Assembly (NCBI RefSeq): GCF_000003605.2
Contig: NW_003126883.1
Span: 1,731,307-1,795,306 of the forward strand
Source of the DNA: Saccoglossus kowalevskii
Lineage: Eukaryota; Hemichordata; Enteropneusta; Harrimaniidae
Direction: 5' to 3'
Length of the DNA stretch: 64,000 nucleotides
In this document: piece after piece, positions 10,801 to 23,709 of the stretch
Layout: the number at the start of each line of letters is the position of its first letter
Position numbering within the stretch: the first letter of the stretch is position 1
Made by a program: the position numbers and the translations under genes
Notes under the pieces: generated by a model
What the model saw: only the letters and a program-made list of their open reading frames with translations
The model's database searches: none
Told to the model about the DNA's origin: nothing

Positions 10801-13323
10801 ATAACCAGCAGTACGCAGCACTTCATCGCTCTTGAACATGGTCATCGTGTAGCACTTTGTTCTTGATCTTGGAAGTATCTTCCAAGATGATGTATATCGT
10901 GCAATTCAAAACATAAGTACTACCAATTATTAGTACATTTTATCCCTGTGATTACCTACTCCTATTGAATGTGTACGATGACTACAATTTGTGACCTTTG
11001 CACTACGTTGTTCGTACATTTTTTTTTTTCAGGAAACTAGAAGCCATTTGTCTCATTATTGATGGCTTATTTAGATAGTCCCAACTGGTGCGTTTAGCAT
11101 GTTGACTGGTATTTTTCTCATCAAAGCTTTCAGTGAGCTTTTGCTTTCCATCAAGTCTCTCAATTGTTGGTAATTATTATTACAAGAGCAATGAAAAAAG
11201 CCAGTGAAGTCTATTAAAATGAAGAGTTCTGGTATCACGCATTGTGTGGTATAGGTGGGATTTGGTCCTTAGAGTCACCCTTTTTTGTGATGGATATCTC
11301 TAAATCTTCAAAAGCCTTGGTAATTGGCAGTAGGCAATTTCTATTGACCATAATGAGAACTGAGCCTAATCTATTGCTGCCAATCTGTCATTTTTCTCTA
11401 GTAATAGCTATTGAATGCGGCCTATTGTCTGCTAGCCCTGATTGAGGTGGTTGAATTCTTACACATAACGTCTGCGTTTATATAAGGAGTGATATATACC
11501 ACACAAAGCATAATTAGTTTTCAAAGGGGCTTGTCATAGTACATGCAGCACCTCTAATGACTGCATTGTCATAGCCAGGGTGTAGTTTACTACATACGGC
11601 ATGAACAGTTGGTAAAAATTCGTTCATTGGTAATGCATATTGTCTTTGGAGTCTCTATTCAACTTGCTGTATAAAATAGGATTACTTGTACTGAAAAATT
11701 GCGAACAGCTTTCGAGTTTGCTGGAGGGATTGAGGAAGGAATAACCATCAACCCCTCTGTGTGTATACCTGCAACACCAATAAAACTATAAAACCCTCCT
11801 AAAAATTATTCAGGGTTATAAAATTAATAAGCTCAATGACAGTGCCATGCAAAGACACTGTGAGAAAAGGATGTAAATTGGTCACTGACACACAGCAGTT
11901 TGATGCAAGTTACTTGAGGGTTAGAATGAACAAATTACTTCTGGTTGACAGACAGCATTCACCGCGATCCAGGTTTACTTCCTTCTTTTTATGAATTGTT
12001 GTCTTTAGGTGATATAGATACACTGCCTGCAAAGTAAAACACACATAATGCAGAGCTGAAAACAATGCAGGCTAGACAGCATGGAGTCATCTCTCAATGA
12101 AAAATTCATCTGGCTAAGTGCAATTGTAAAGACGTCATTTTGAGCTAACAAACTACCCATTCAACTCTTTCATCTGCATAACAAAATCACTGCAGGGCCC
12201 ACATAAGCATACCAATGGCAATTTATCACCGACACTGCAGTCTCAAGCTAATTAGACCAACTAAACTTGGGTTTCACTCCACCTCTCATAACAGCTCAAA
12301 CCAATGATGACCAGTATTTTATTAAATACGCGCACCCAGGGACTTCCCATTGGAATTCCAACCTTGTACAGTCTCCCAGGTGACTCCAGATTAATTAGTT
12401 CAGACACCTTCATTAAGTGGATGTCGATTCATTCTATATCAAAGCAGTAATTAAGTGAAAGATACAGTGTACTTGTTAAATCTCACCCAATTACAGAAGA
12501 ATTCAGTAATTAGTAGCAAAATTGAACAAACGATGTAAAGTTTGGATATTCTTACTTCCGGTCTACTTGCTCCTTAAGCATGTTATTTAGAATATTTGAC
12601 AGAGACAAGAAACAGTTTAGACTTTATCCCTAGATCACAGCTGAGACAACATGCATTCATACTAAATCACTTGGCTGTTAGAATGAAGTTCTTGTCGATA
12701 TAGTGTTTGGTTTAGGGTTTCTCCCTGTCACAGGAAATCCTGCTCCACTTCAAAATCATGTTTAAAAAGCATAAAAAAGTCTTAGTTTTCCCAAGGCCAC
12801 TTTAAGAGCTTATCCATACAAAAAAATCACTTCAACTTCAACTTCGAAGTTAAAGGGTGCAGCATTTACAATTAAAACTGATCTGTCTAGTTTTAAATTA
12901 AGTCTCAAATAAATATAGATTTTCTTATCAATGGTCTACAAGTTTGATTATTATAGTGCTAGGTGATCAAATCAGGGACATCCATATTTGGCCCCTCCCT
13001 ATAGAAATATATAATTTAAATAATGAATGAAGTTGATGATATTTAGCTTATATATTTATTATATATTTTTTAGAAGAGGGCTATCATAATTTAATAATCT
13101 ATTTTCATAATCAAAAGAATGAATTTACAGTCAAAATTTACATTTCCTTTGTGAGTCTTCTTAATTCAGTCTTAACTAATAAACTCTCTTATGGGTCAAT
13201 TACCAATACATACACATCCCATCCCTGTAAAAATGCATTATTGTTCATTTCTTGGCTGCTTGAAAAAAAAAGGTAAAAATACAAATCAACACTTCTAGCT
13301 AGACAACAAATACGTAATTAGCA
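10801..13323. other. Non-coding DNA, no gene seen
   Basis: Unique A+T-rich sequence. 11220-11460 is of higher complexity (CTATTGAATGCGGCCTATTG near 11410) and could be a small regulatory block. An open frame of 67 codons overlaps it without splice or start support. AACTTCAACTTCGAAGTT near 12835 is a short self-complementary stretch. Confidence 0.55.
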
Positions 13324-13527
13324 TACTGTTAAATACTTTATTTTAGCTGGAATTAATTTTCTCTGAATAGACTTTTTCGATGTTTTGTTTTGATTTTATT
13401 TTCACCGATTTTTGATGAGTTGAATGTAAAATATAGGAAAAAATGGTATATTTGCTTGATTTTATTTTCAATGAATCATTCCTCCAGCGAAAATTAATTC
13501 CAAGCAAAAATAAAGTATTCTACAGTA
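13324..13527. mobile_element. Palindromic MITE, copy 2 (inverted relative to copy 1)
   Basis: The ends TACTGTTAAATACTTTATTT and AATAAAGTATTCTACAGTA match those of the element at 7601-7809. The interior matches copy 1 on the opposite strand, for example CGATTTTTGATGAGTT here against the reverse of AACTCATCAAAAATCAG there. TA again flanks both ends. It is about 204 bp with no coding capacity. The two copies differ at many sites, so both are old insertions. Confidence 0.85.
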
Positions 13528-14690
13528 ATATATATATAAAAACGTTAAATATTAAAAAAGATATGATATTTTGTCTCATTTCAGTTCAAGTGAGAGGGTA
13601 GCATCACACTTTGTTCCGACAGTGTGCATGCCACACATGGTGTAATTGTGATGCTAAAGCAAAGTATAAAAAACAAATCCACTGGGATGACGTTGTCACA
13701 ATACCAATCAAATATTAAACAGTGATATTGTATGTTTGGTAATAATTCATAAGGAATATTCTGGGCAGTTTCATTCCTATAAATGTTTAACGACGACAGC
13801 AGTTGGCAATTCCGTTCACATTTCATGATTTGTGTCCCTTACTCATGCTACACTGGTTTTGAACTAGATTTCACAAGGTTATAACTTATATGGAAAATTT
13901 GATCAAATAAAAACTCAAGCATAGCTGCAAAAGTGGAAATGTGATTGACGGGTCGATGTAGCAGGGTAACTGATCAAGTGGAGAGAAGGTTGAATTTTGA
14001 TGAATCTTTTATGACCGACTTCAAACTCTGTCAGAGTATCGGAAATGCACAGTTCATCCCAAGTACTTAACTCGTATGTATACCATACACTGCAACTGCA
14101 GTATGCTAATGGTGCAACGGCAATCATGTGTAACTAAAAGGAAACGAAAATTGTCTGTTCTCAGATTCACAGTAAAAGGCCATGTATGTGGTAAATAATA
14201 ATTTCAAACTAGCAAGTTCACGCGATGCCAATTGTTTTTAGCAATGGTGCAAATGGCGTCTTTCATTTGTACTGCTCTCATTCTGTATAGACTCCATCAA
14301 TTCTACCAGTCAGCTTCAAAGGTGTGAATGTCAACCAAAATAAACATCTATAGAATACCTCCTCAAGAGACACACAATGAAACTTTTCTACAGCACAGAT
14401 TTAACTACTTTCAATGTTTGACAAGACAAGAGGCTGGAAATGTAACGCTGATTGATCAAAGTACTCCCGTCCACTGACACCAGTTTTCTTAAACTTGACC
14501 ACAGAATGAAAATTGCCTGAGGACGAAAGTTAATTCATCCAAACAAACAATGGCCTTGAAATTCAAGAATTTTCTTCATTTAGTCTCTAAAAAAAGGCTT
14601 GAATAAGATAAGGGAATGATCCAGAAGGTAACAATCAGTCCATTTCCCGTGCCCCATTTTTTACATTGTCAAACAACGACAAGGATTAGG
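13528..14690. other. Non-coding DNA, no gene seen
   Basis: Unique sequence after the MITE. Two minus-strand frames (13581-13826 and 13915-14127) are within chance length and lack signals that would make them exons. Confidence 0.6.
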
Positions 14691-15500
14691 AACTTAAGTG
14701 ATCTGGTCAATTGAGGGCTAATGTGATAGTTGTTACTCTCAATGGGATGGGTGGAGCTTTAAGACCATACCAAGGGGTGTTTAGTAACCTATTGTGATTG
14801 GCTTCTTCATAAAGGATGGGCAGCTCACATTACCCACCTGTTTTACCCCGCCCAGCAGATTACATTTCTCCGCCTCCTCCATAAAACAAGGCATAAACAA
14901 CTGTCTAGTGTGATTATGGGCAAGGCTCCCGCCTTTAAAGGAGAGGAAGCCAAACCCAATCCTGTCTACATGGATTTGTTCCTATCCAAGAATTGAATGT
15001 CCTTGTGTTAGGACTCCCATAAGCCTTAGTGACTTGTGATGGAAGGCTCACGTAATTTAAACCAACTTAATATTCAAACTGGTTTCACAGTTACCACTTC
15101 TTTGCAGCTTTTCATCCTTGAATAATGAGCAGAAATCAAGTTTGTGGAAAAAGTTGGCGTTAATGAGAGAAGTGAGCTAATTTTATTTACAAGGGAAATC
15201 TGCTCATCACTTCCATGACTCGGAGAAATCATGCCTTTTTAAAATGCCAATTTATCCGTCTTTAGCTGTAGACTACTAACTAAGTAGAGCCGCTGATCAC
15301 ATACTGATGACTCAATATTACATGCGAGGTGGCAAATAAAAGCTAAAGAGGCCAATTTTTAACGGAAATTGAAACTCTGAAACATGGGAATTGCAGCTTC
15401 CTTTAATTAATCAAATTTGATAACAGGTCGGCAAGTTTTATTGCTAGGCTATTCTTTAAGTATCTGGGGCTAAGTCAGTAAATTGTTATTCAAAGTGAAA
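14691..15500. promoter_or_regulatory. Motif-dense, locally GC-richer block (candidate enhancer)
   Basis: G+C rises locally at 14730-14960 without a rise in CpG. Motifs include CACCTG (E-box), ACCCCGCCCAG (Sp/KLF-like), ATTGTGATTGG (Sox and CCAAT-like) and CTTTAAAGGAG. 15380-15450 adds CTTTAATTAATCAAATTTGA. A 26-codon frame starting at 14916 (MGKAPAFKGEE) is open but has no acceptor or donor that would fit an exon. The regulatory role is inferred. Confidence 0.3.
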
Positions 15501-16552
15501 ACATTTCCAACTGTAATGAGCAGGTCTAATGAAATTAAAATGGTAATTTGTAGTTTAAAACAACACATTCTAACTATCACACAGTGCACTTCATCTGGAA
15601 TAGAAGTGTGACATGGGATGATGTAATAACGTGTACTATAACCCTAATGCACAAGAGCTTTACATGCAAAAGAACAGAGAGCTGTCTGTAAGCTTTTCAC
15701 ATCTTCAGTTACCCGGTAACAGTAATCAGGATTGTCTACTGAATACTGTCGAGTCTATGGCGAAACAAGCCCGACAATTTAACTTATTTCAGAGATGATG
15801 TCTGATCTCGCAGAGTGTGGACATATTATTTTAATATTAGGCATACGAAGATGACAACTTAATCAGTTAAAATAATTTAACATGAAATAATTCCAAGTGA
15901 ATAGGTCATTAAGTGAAGGAGTGTCATGTTTCTAATCTAATGCAGATCCAGATACCAGGGCATAGGAGGGGGGGAAAAGGGGGAAAAGAAAACAAGTCTG
16001 TCTTAAAGTAATTTCCACTGAGTAATTCGCATCCAATTTACAACTAACTAGCCTGGTGTAAACGCTTTAATTTTCCAGTTGACTACCCGTACTTCTGCTT
16101 ACTTCTTCTCATGTAGCTGTGTATCTTAATGAGATTTAGTCATGTTCCTGTTTGAATTTCAACTATGCTCGGCTTGTTGAAATCAGTTTTGCTAAGTGTT
16201 ATTTTATACTGTGGACTCCTAAGGGTAAGGTGCTGATACCTACAGTCTCAACAGTTGAATAACATCCATGGAAAGCGGTACCCCAAACCAAAAGGTCAAA
16301 TGAAACTGCAGAAACAGTGCATGATTGACCCCAAGGTCTCGGCTTAAGACTTACCTAGATTACAGTTACTGCACTGGGGTGTTTTTGTTTTTTTTGCTTA
16401 GATTGAATTCCTAGTTTGAAAAAAATAAATAAAAATATAAACCGTACTTTATTTGACAAATTAGCAAAAATGAAATTTCATAAAATATGTACTAGGAACA
16501 AATATTTATGCCCAGGAATTTACAATTGTTACAATTTAGACAACTAAATCTA
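15501..16552. other. Non-coding DNA, no gene seen
   Basis: Unique sequence with a purine-rich G7 run at about 15968-15974. The right end becomes A/T-rich toward the palindrome at 16553. Confidence 0.6.
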
Positions 16553-16746
16553 TACTGTAAATGCATTAATTAATTGTTGGTTTTTGATTTTTATATTTTC
16601 GCCATATAGTTAAATCCATGTAAATATGTAAAGCAATAGAATTCATTGTTTTCCTGCCAAGTTTGTAAACTTAAAACCCAGCATTATTGCTTCAAGCATC
16701 AAAATAGTGAAATTAAATGTCAGTGAAAGCAAATGGTTTCACAGTA
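16553..16746. mobile_element. Probable diverged palindromic MITE with TACTGT ends
   Basis: Begins TACTGTAAATGCATT and ends AATGGTTTCACAGTA. The outer TACTGT/ACAGTA pair is exact and inner blocks are weakly complementary (TTTTCGCC..GTGAAATT). Length and end motif match the MITEs at 7601 and 13324, but the interior does not align clearly, so it is either a related family or a much older copy. Confidence 0.5.
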
Positions 16747-17150
16747 CAATTCGCTATGAAAATTATAAATTATTCTGAGACTCTTCCAAAAATGATCAAA
16801 TTACAATTTATTCAAAAGATTTAAATTTACAATAAAAAAAATACATAAAACAGTAATTTTTTTGAATAGGAAATTAGATATGATTTTCAAAAATCAATTT
16901 CTAGCCTAGGTTTGCAGTGTTTGTATATTACCATTTAAGCAGCCAGTATCTAGTACCATGAAAGAAACACAGCATGCCTAATACAGTCATAATATTTAGT
17001 TAAGGCGCGAGGCTTGGGGACAATGAAAAAAATGGACACCTGCACTATAACAGAGCGCAGTTAGAATACACATTAGTTAGTTTATAGTGTAGACACAAAT
17101 GCCCTAAACCAACAAGAACCATTTGGGGGTATACTTTTTATTTCTGCACA
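16747..17150. other. A+T-rich non-coding DNA
   Basis: Dominated by A/T runs up to about 16900, then mixed sequence. No gene seen. Confidence 0.6.
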
Positions 17151-18060
17151 TTGCTGTTACAGCAACACTGAGTAGACGCAAAAACAAAGAGGTTAAAATA
17201 CCTGAAAGTGCAGCGATTGACATTCCAGCAACACTGGCACTTTGCAGGGTTCAAGACGGTTCAAAGTGACTCAGTCGAAACCTCAAGCAAAGTTCATACC
17301 ATAAGGAGGGAATTATAATGCTAAAAGGTGATATCAGCCGTCATCTTTCCTTAACTATATCTGATTATTCACATTGGTAGGCCCCAACACAGTTGCTTAT
17401 GACCAGAGAACATTTTGAAATTCGCACTTCCCGTTCTGATTTGCTCAGTGGTTAGAGCTGTATGCACTATGAATTGACAACTTAAGTTGAGTTAACATGG
17501 CTAAGTGACATGCTGGTGAGGGAGACACCTGAGGCAGAAAACACATTCATTTTGCATTACATTTCAATATGCATGCCTTCGGGGCAATGCCGGCCGCAGC
17601 CCCAGCTAACATTGTCATCACTTCTGAATCATTGCACAAATCTAATAGCTCACCACTCAAGCACTGATTACTTTACCAGATAGGTTGCAAAATTGTGCCT
17701 AATTCCCAATTTCACTAATTTTTCATTATTTGAGCCTTAGGGCAGCCAGCGAGATTCACAGCCAATGAGGCCTTGTAACCCCACAGCTAAATAAATAACA
17801 CCAACCTTAAGGGATATCTAATAAGCATCTTGGCGATGCAGAATTTAATTATTATAATCGCTGTACTCACTTATGATAATTGAGCGGGTTAAAATAAGTT
17901 TCAGTGACCCCATGTAGTCATGATCATTTGTGTCTGGTCTCTCCAGACTTGTACGTTTTAAATAGGCAACTCAACTGCTGGGTGATATCTCATGCATTCC
18001 AATAATTATGAATGACGGATAAAACCCCCAACACGTCCGTCTCATCATTACTCCATCAGT
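17151..18060. promoter_or_regulatory. Motif-dense non-coding block with a Smad-like palindrome
   Basis: Contains GTCTGG and CCAGAC as an inverted pair around TCTCT (17932-17948), which resembles paired Smad CAGAC sites. Homeodomain-like TTTAATTATTATAATCG (about 17844) and CCAATAATTATGAATGACG (about 18000), and AATGCCGGCCGCAGCCCC near 17588, a short GC island in otherwise A+T-rich DNA, are also present. There is no open reading frame of note. The regulatory role is inferred from motif density. Confidence 0.3.
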
Positions 18061-21000
18061 GATCCAACTTGACAGTAAAACGGTTATAAAATTACAAATT
18101 AGATTGACCGATTTGAATTATGATGTGACTGACATACATAAATGCATCAATCTCAAACAACATGAACAGTATCATTTGAAACGGAAGAGCGGAAAGCAAA
18201 CAACTTTACCCTCATTTCCTGTATCTATAACCATCATTTAATCACATTTGGGAAAACAAAACATAAAAAAAAACTATCATTTTATCTCACCTTCTTTACA
18301 ACGCAATAAATTTTTCAATATTGAAAATAGAAGGAATTTTCTAGTTTAGTGGATCTGAAACGGAAACAGGAAGGACTGTTATACTCAGATTATAAACTGA
18401 TGTTTACAGTGTTAACAAATTTAATATTAACACTAATTATCATGTCTGTTTTCAGACAAAAACAATCAAATCAGACGAAAAACAGAATCAGAAAGGTTAG
18501 TGTATTTTGGACATACCGTAATTCTTTAACTTGGTAGTTTATTTTCTCTGTTTAATTGCTTTTCAATTCTTTCTTACCATGGCCACTATTTTTCAGTCTG
18601 GGAAAAATCGTCCAACCATGATATTTTTCTTCTGATTACAAAAACAAGTAGAAGAGTCAATTAAAATGAAATAAAAATGTGTTGAAGAAAAAAAATGTGA
18701 ACCGCTGCTGGTATGTAATGTAATGTACGTTCAGTCGGTGTGAAAATGTGTTAGTTCACTGCCATTTAAACAAATAATTAAATTTCTTTGACTTCTACAA
18801 TTGTTTAATTTAATACCGTTCTCCACAAATCCCAGAAACCAAGTTACAAAAGTCACCAAACTACTTTTCACACTAAAAATTAAATCTATGAAAACAGCAA
18901 TTTCTGAATCATTCACCATTTATTCCTATGGTAAACAAATTTCATATCTCAAAATTATATTCAGTACTTGCCTTAAATTATTAGAACATTCTAATGATTA
19001 ATATTTCTTATGAATGAAATAATTAAACTTTACATTAACATGGAATCCTGATGGACATGGAAATAGCTTCAATAATTGTACATTTTCCCAGTTATGTCCC
19101 TAAAAATATTTCTGGGCAAAAACAAATATTTATGAAGCCTACATGAATAATTAAGCAATTTTGAATAAAAAAAGTGCGATAAATATTATCTTTATATTTA
19201 TAGGTGTATAAATATTGCAAATCAAATTATTGAGTACAGTATTAGAATAATACTGCATGTTAATGCAGTCAGCGATAATTCAGGTTGACAAGACAAAGTA
19301 TCTAGTTTCACCCAGAGGGGAGGGTGCTTTCCTGTAAAAGTGGTAAGCATGCAGTACATCTATATGCATTGTATGGTACGAGTTGATAATGAAAAAAACT
19401 TGAATAGTGTTTTTTGTTGATTTTCAAGATATTTAGGACAACTACCGGTATACAGACAACCCATTCCATACAGAATGATGATACAGTACATTTCCAGACT
19501 CTGGCTCAAAAAAAATCACCCAAATTGGTGTTGTATACAAATATAACTTTTTCAGAGATAGCCCCCTACAATGTACAAAGTTCAATGACCACTGAATATG
19601 ATTTAAATAAAACTAGACACATTTAACTTTAAAACAGAATAGCCACAGTGCTAGTCAAATAGAATAAAATTTTCACACAAAACGTCAAGCTCATTTACTC
19701 GTCAACACCACTAAATGACACAAATATGTAACACTTCGAATCGGGTTTTGAATAAAAAAAATAGAGTATGCAATGAAAACCTTCATAGATCTATAACCGA
19801 TGAATGTCAGGATTAGACACGCACTTAAAATAATCACCTCATTCATTTTGCCACTGTGGGGAATTCACCATTGTTTTCAGTATACTTCCTCTTTAGTGTT
19901 GTGAGAGGGAGGCAAACTTCACAAACTAGGCGGACTGAGAACAGGTTCAAGGAGCCATTAAGAAAGCACAAGAGGCTCATCAGAATTCTGTTCAGTTACT
20001 CAGAAAGGAACATTGGTATACTTAGCTGAATCTGACAGCTTTACGCTTTTATTTCAAAATACAGTAAATAGTACAGAATGAATACCATATCAAGAATCCT
20101 TGAGGATACCTGGAGAAATACAATCCCCAAGTTAAGGAACAGCCCATTAAAATGTTCGATTAGTAGGTCTGCTGATGGCCCAGTAGAAGCACACAACGAG
20201 GGGATAGCTATTGTGGTTGTCATCAAACACAATGACAAAGAGAAATAAAACATTTAACATTTCTTATCGACACTCTGACGAAGAGAGCTATTTAATTTGT
20301 GATAAAACCCCCAAATGACAAACCCATATCACACTTTTGTGTATCGTGCCAAAGAGTTAATAAGGAAGGCATGAGAGTCGCAATAGTAGTACAATAACAC
20401 TATCTCAAACAAAGGTAGATGAATCCTTAAAAAATTCAACTGAATAAGAAATATTAGTGACATATTACTTGATTTGTATACATAGGTTCTTTTCTGAGAT
20501 TTGAACGAATGCATGAGGCTTTCAAGAGCAACAACAAAGCAGTGACATACTCAAATGATTACTGATATTTAGAATGAACTATATCATAATATAATCCTGT
20601 CATTCAATTTTTACTTCAGTTCATTTGAACAGAGCAATGATACATGACAAGTCTTATCCAGCAAATTGTATATCATATATCCTCTGTCCTTTTGAAAAAA
20701 CTTATTTAATTGGTGAAATCCACTTGTATGTTGGCATTGTCAGTACATCGTTTGCTTTTGTATCAGTTCATCCCTCTCTCCTAGTTGGAACATTATACCT
20801 TGAAATTCAAGAAGTTGTCAATAGAGAGATAAAATAAAAAGCACATGGCAACAATGTTTGGAAATAAAATACAATCTATAAAACCGAAATATTTTTGTTT
20901 AGATGTGATTTGAAGTACATCAAATTTACAATGTTCAATGCGTTAACGTGTCTTTTTATCGTGTAAGTGCATGCGCTTCTTCATACAGTACTATGTTTTC

Positions 21001-23580
21001 AACAAATGAAACACGCTTATCACTGGCTATGCAATACTTTTTCAATTGGTGTAAATTTGAAAAAAAAAAACAGTCACCTGTCCATTATCACACAGGTCAG
21101 CGAATCCAGTGGGTTTTATCATGTTAAAATATTGCACAGGAATGTTTTGAGAAGAGTCCTAAACAAATATTTTTATCACAGAAGTATCACAAAAACAAGG
21201 TCAACAAGTATTTGGAGAGATCTTCCATTTGTTCAAAATATAATCTACCTCTACCTAGACCGAACTTGTGTCTAGTGCAAAATTGAGGATGAATAATTTG
21301 TGTAAATTATAGAGCAGCTTCATATCCATCGACAAGTATGCTTGATGTGACAGAATGGAATTGAGACCTGTGCTCTAAAGGTAGAAATTCTGCTTTTGAA
21401 CAATTTTACAATTTGAAGTCACCCCTTACCCTAAGGATTTAGGCCAGTTCATAACGAGATTTGATGTGCAAACATGTCCTAGATTGGACGAGTATGACAG
21501 CAATCCTAAGCAATATTTCGGTAAAATTTTCTCAATCCAAGTAACTTTCCTTGACAGCATTCCTTATTGAAGTTTATGTGAGGAACACACAATAAGATGT
21601 ACAAGTCATTTAATTTTTGCTGCTAAAAATGTTCATGATTTGAAAATGTTATGGCATTCCTGATGACTAAATTTCTTGAATGTCACCCTGGAGAATTTTT
21701 CACTGCTACAAAATCTCACAATTTTCACTGCCTAACAAAACGTTTTCTCTAATTCTATTGTTTATTAACCTTTTCGCCACCAGACTTTCTCGCCCAAATT
21801 TTCTGCACTTTGTCACTATATTTTTCAATATTTATGGAAATGTACCCTAATTTAGGAGCCAACATACAAAATTGGTGGAAATTTTCAGTTTTTACTCAAA
21901 AAATTTGGTAAGTAAAAGGTAAGTGCAAACTAAAAACGGTACTATTTTGTGAATTTGTGATGAAAAAAGGGAACTGGTGGTGAAAAGGTACAACATGCAT
22001 GATAATGAGAACCACTGATATTATAATACAATTCTTCAATTTCTCAAATAACTTCAGGAGAGGAGAATATTTTATATGCCCAGTGTGCACATTAAATAAC
22101 AATTTTGCAGCTCCCTACCACCTCATCAATATATCTATAAACCTACTCAAACAACTTTCAATATATTTTTACAAATAAATAGTCACCAAACTAACTTATC
22201 AGACTCTCGGGGTTGAGTAGCTCGAGGGCTAAAAGATCAAACACGGATTTAGGGGTGATAAAGAAATGTGTCAGTAGTAGAAACAATATGCTTGATTGGC
22301 AAATGCCTTGTAGGCACTGGCAGCTACCAAAGACTAGTTAACTTCCCCTCAGTCAAATTTAACACATGCTGCTTTGTCAGTTCACTAAACTGTGGTTTTT
22401 TTCTGCATATCAGTAATTTCAATCTCCCCCAATTTTGAAGCGTGATACAGTTCTGAACAAAAAATCCACGTTTATAATCGCTGTTATATAAATAAAGCAA
22501 GATTTTATTACTTGGAATAAACAATAAAAAGGATGTCTATAATGTATAATTGTTATAAGTAAAAACAACCCCATCATGATTTTGATAAACATTTTTAAAT
22601 GTACTCGTTGATTGGCTGGTTGGATACAACTGCTATTGAAATTTATAAATATTCATAAAAAAAATCAAAAGAATGGGTTTGTGGTGTTGATAGTACAATA
22701 TGAAGTGTCTCTGTAGAAAATCAATAAAGGCAATTAATATTTTTGTATATAATAGTTTACATTACATTGAATTTCATGAAATATTTATAGAACATTTACC
22801 CTTGAACTTGGAAGACCCTCATGCTTCATTTAAATCAAAGGAAAACACTTTCATTGACTATACAAGCCATTTAGTAATGCCCTATAGTGTTTGCTTCAAG
22901 TGACAGCACCAAGCAATTACGTCATGTGATTAATTATTCACAAAAATTTTTGATTTCAACAAACAAATAATTATAAACAAGAATTAAAATAGTGACAGAT
23001 GTATCTAAAAACTGTTATAGTGTTGCAATAATTTTGCAGAGTTTTGTTCAGGCAAGTTAGATTCAATAGAAATTATCAACAATCGTTGCAAAGTAGCCCA
23101 GTTGGGGTTTAAAATAATCGTCTGCAGCACATATTCTAGTTGTTTACTCCCAAGTATGTAACAGCTAGTTGTTTGTTTTGACAGTCCCACTACTTTTATT
23201 ACCAAATTTCATTTTCCTAATGCATTTTTGCTCTGAATTCTTGACAATTTTGAAGATAATTGTACCCATAACATCACACAATGTCTACCGTGAAACCATG
23301 TACTAGCAACATGTAATTTGCTGATATTTTTTTCAAAATGTCTTAAAGGACCCAAGTGTTTTAATGTTTTACACTCAAAATAGGGCAAATAATTAAATGT
23401 CCCATGGACACTAGCTGCCTTTTTGGACAAAATGTTCCAACCTAAAAACTGAAACCAGATTATCATGAAATATTATTGTCAGTTGCTTTTTTTACGAATT
23501 TTCTCAAAATTTGTAGTTTTTAGACTGAGTTAAATGTAATAACACATTATGACAGGGCAGAGGGTTTATGCTGGTGCACA
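18061..23580. other. A+T-rich, CpG-poor non-coding DNA
   Basis: Long unique stretch with many short overlapping frames on both strands, none with exon-like splice context. Small inverted repeats such as CAGTATT..AATACTG at 19237-19255 occur. No gene, mobile element or array could be supported. The domain ends at the CpG boundary near 23580. Confidence 0.6.
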
Positions 23581-23643
23581 GTGTCCATATACCTACATAG
23601 TCTGTCGAACAATAGAGCTAAAAAGGATCTTTTTTCCCCCTCC

Positions 23644-23709
23644 ATGGTCCGACGAAGCAGCATACAGAAAGGAGAAAATGGCAGACGAAAACTTCTCCCG
23701 TCAACGAAG
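23644..23709 (+). CDS. Candidate first coding exon ending at a GTGAGT donor
   Basis: A 66-base open stretch beginning ATGGTCCGACG ends at ACGAAG, followed by the strong splice donor GTGAGT at 23710-23715. Two starts are possible. The ATG at 23644 has a weak context (T at -3) and would give 22 codons, rich in Arg, Lys and Ser, leaving phase 0. The ATG at 23678 has an A at -3 and G at +4 and would give M-A-D-E-N-F-S-R-Q-R, leaving a codon split after two bases. No homology was recognised for either. The exon sits within about 100 bp of the CpG-poor to CpG-rich switch, where a promoter is plausible. It could equally be a 5' UTR exon or chance. Confidence 0.25.

Larger units (their letters stand above)
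2558..23580. other. CpG-poor, A+T-rich domain
   Basis: CpG dinucleotides are sparse through this stretch: a hand count of 12001-13020 gives about 9, against about 40 in the equal-sized interval 52021-52980. TG and CA are correspondingly common, as expected where methylated CpG decays in the germline. In many invertebrates such DNA corresponds to transcribed gene bodies, so this may be the intron or introns of a long gene; no exon could be supported in it. Confidence 0.7.

Noticed and set aside
14916-14996. 26-codon frame MGKAPAFKGEE as a coding exon
   Set aside because: No acceptor or donor in the right place, and short frames of this size are common.
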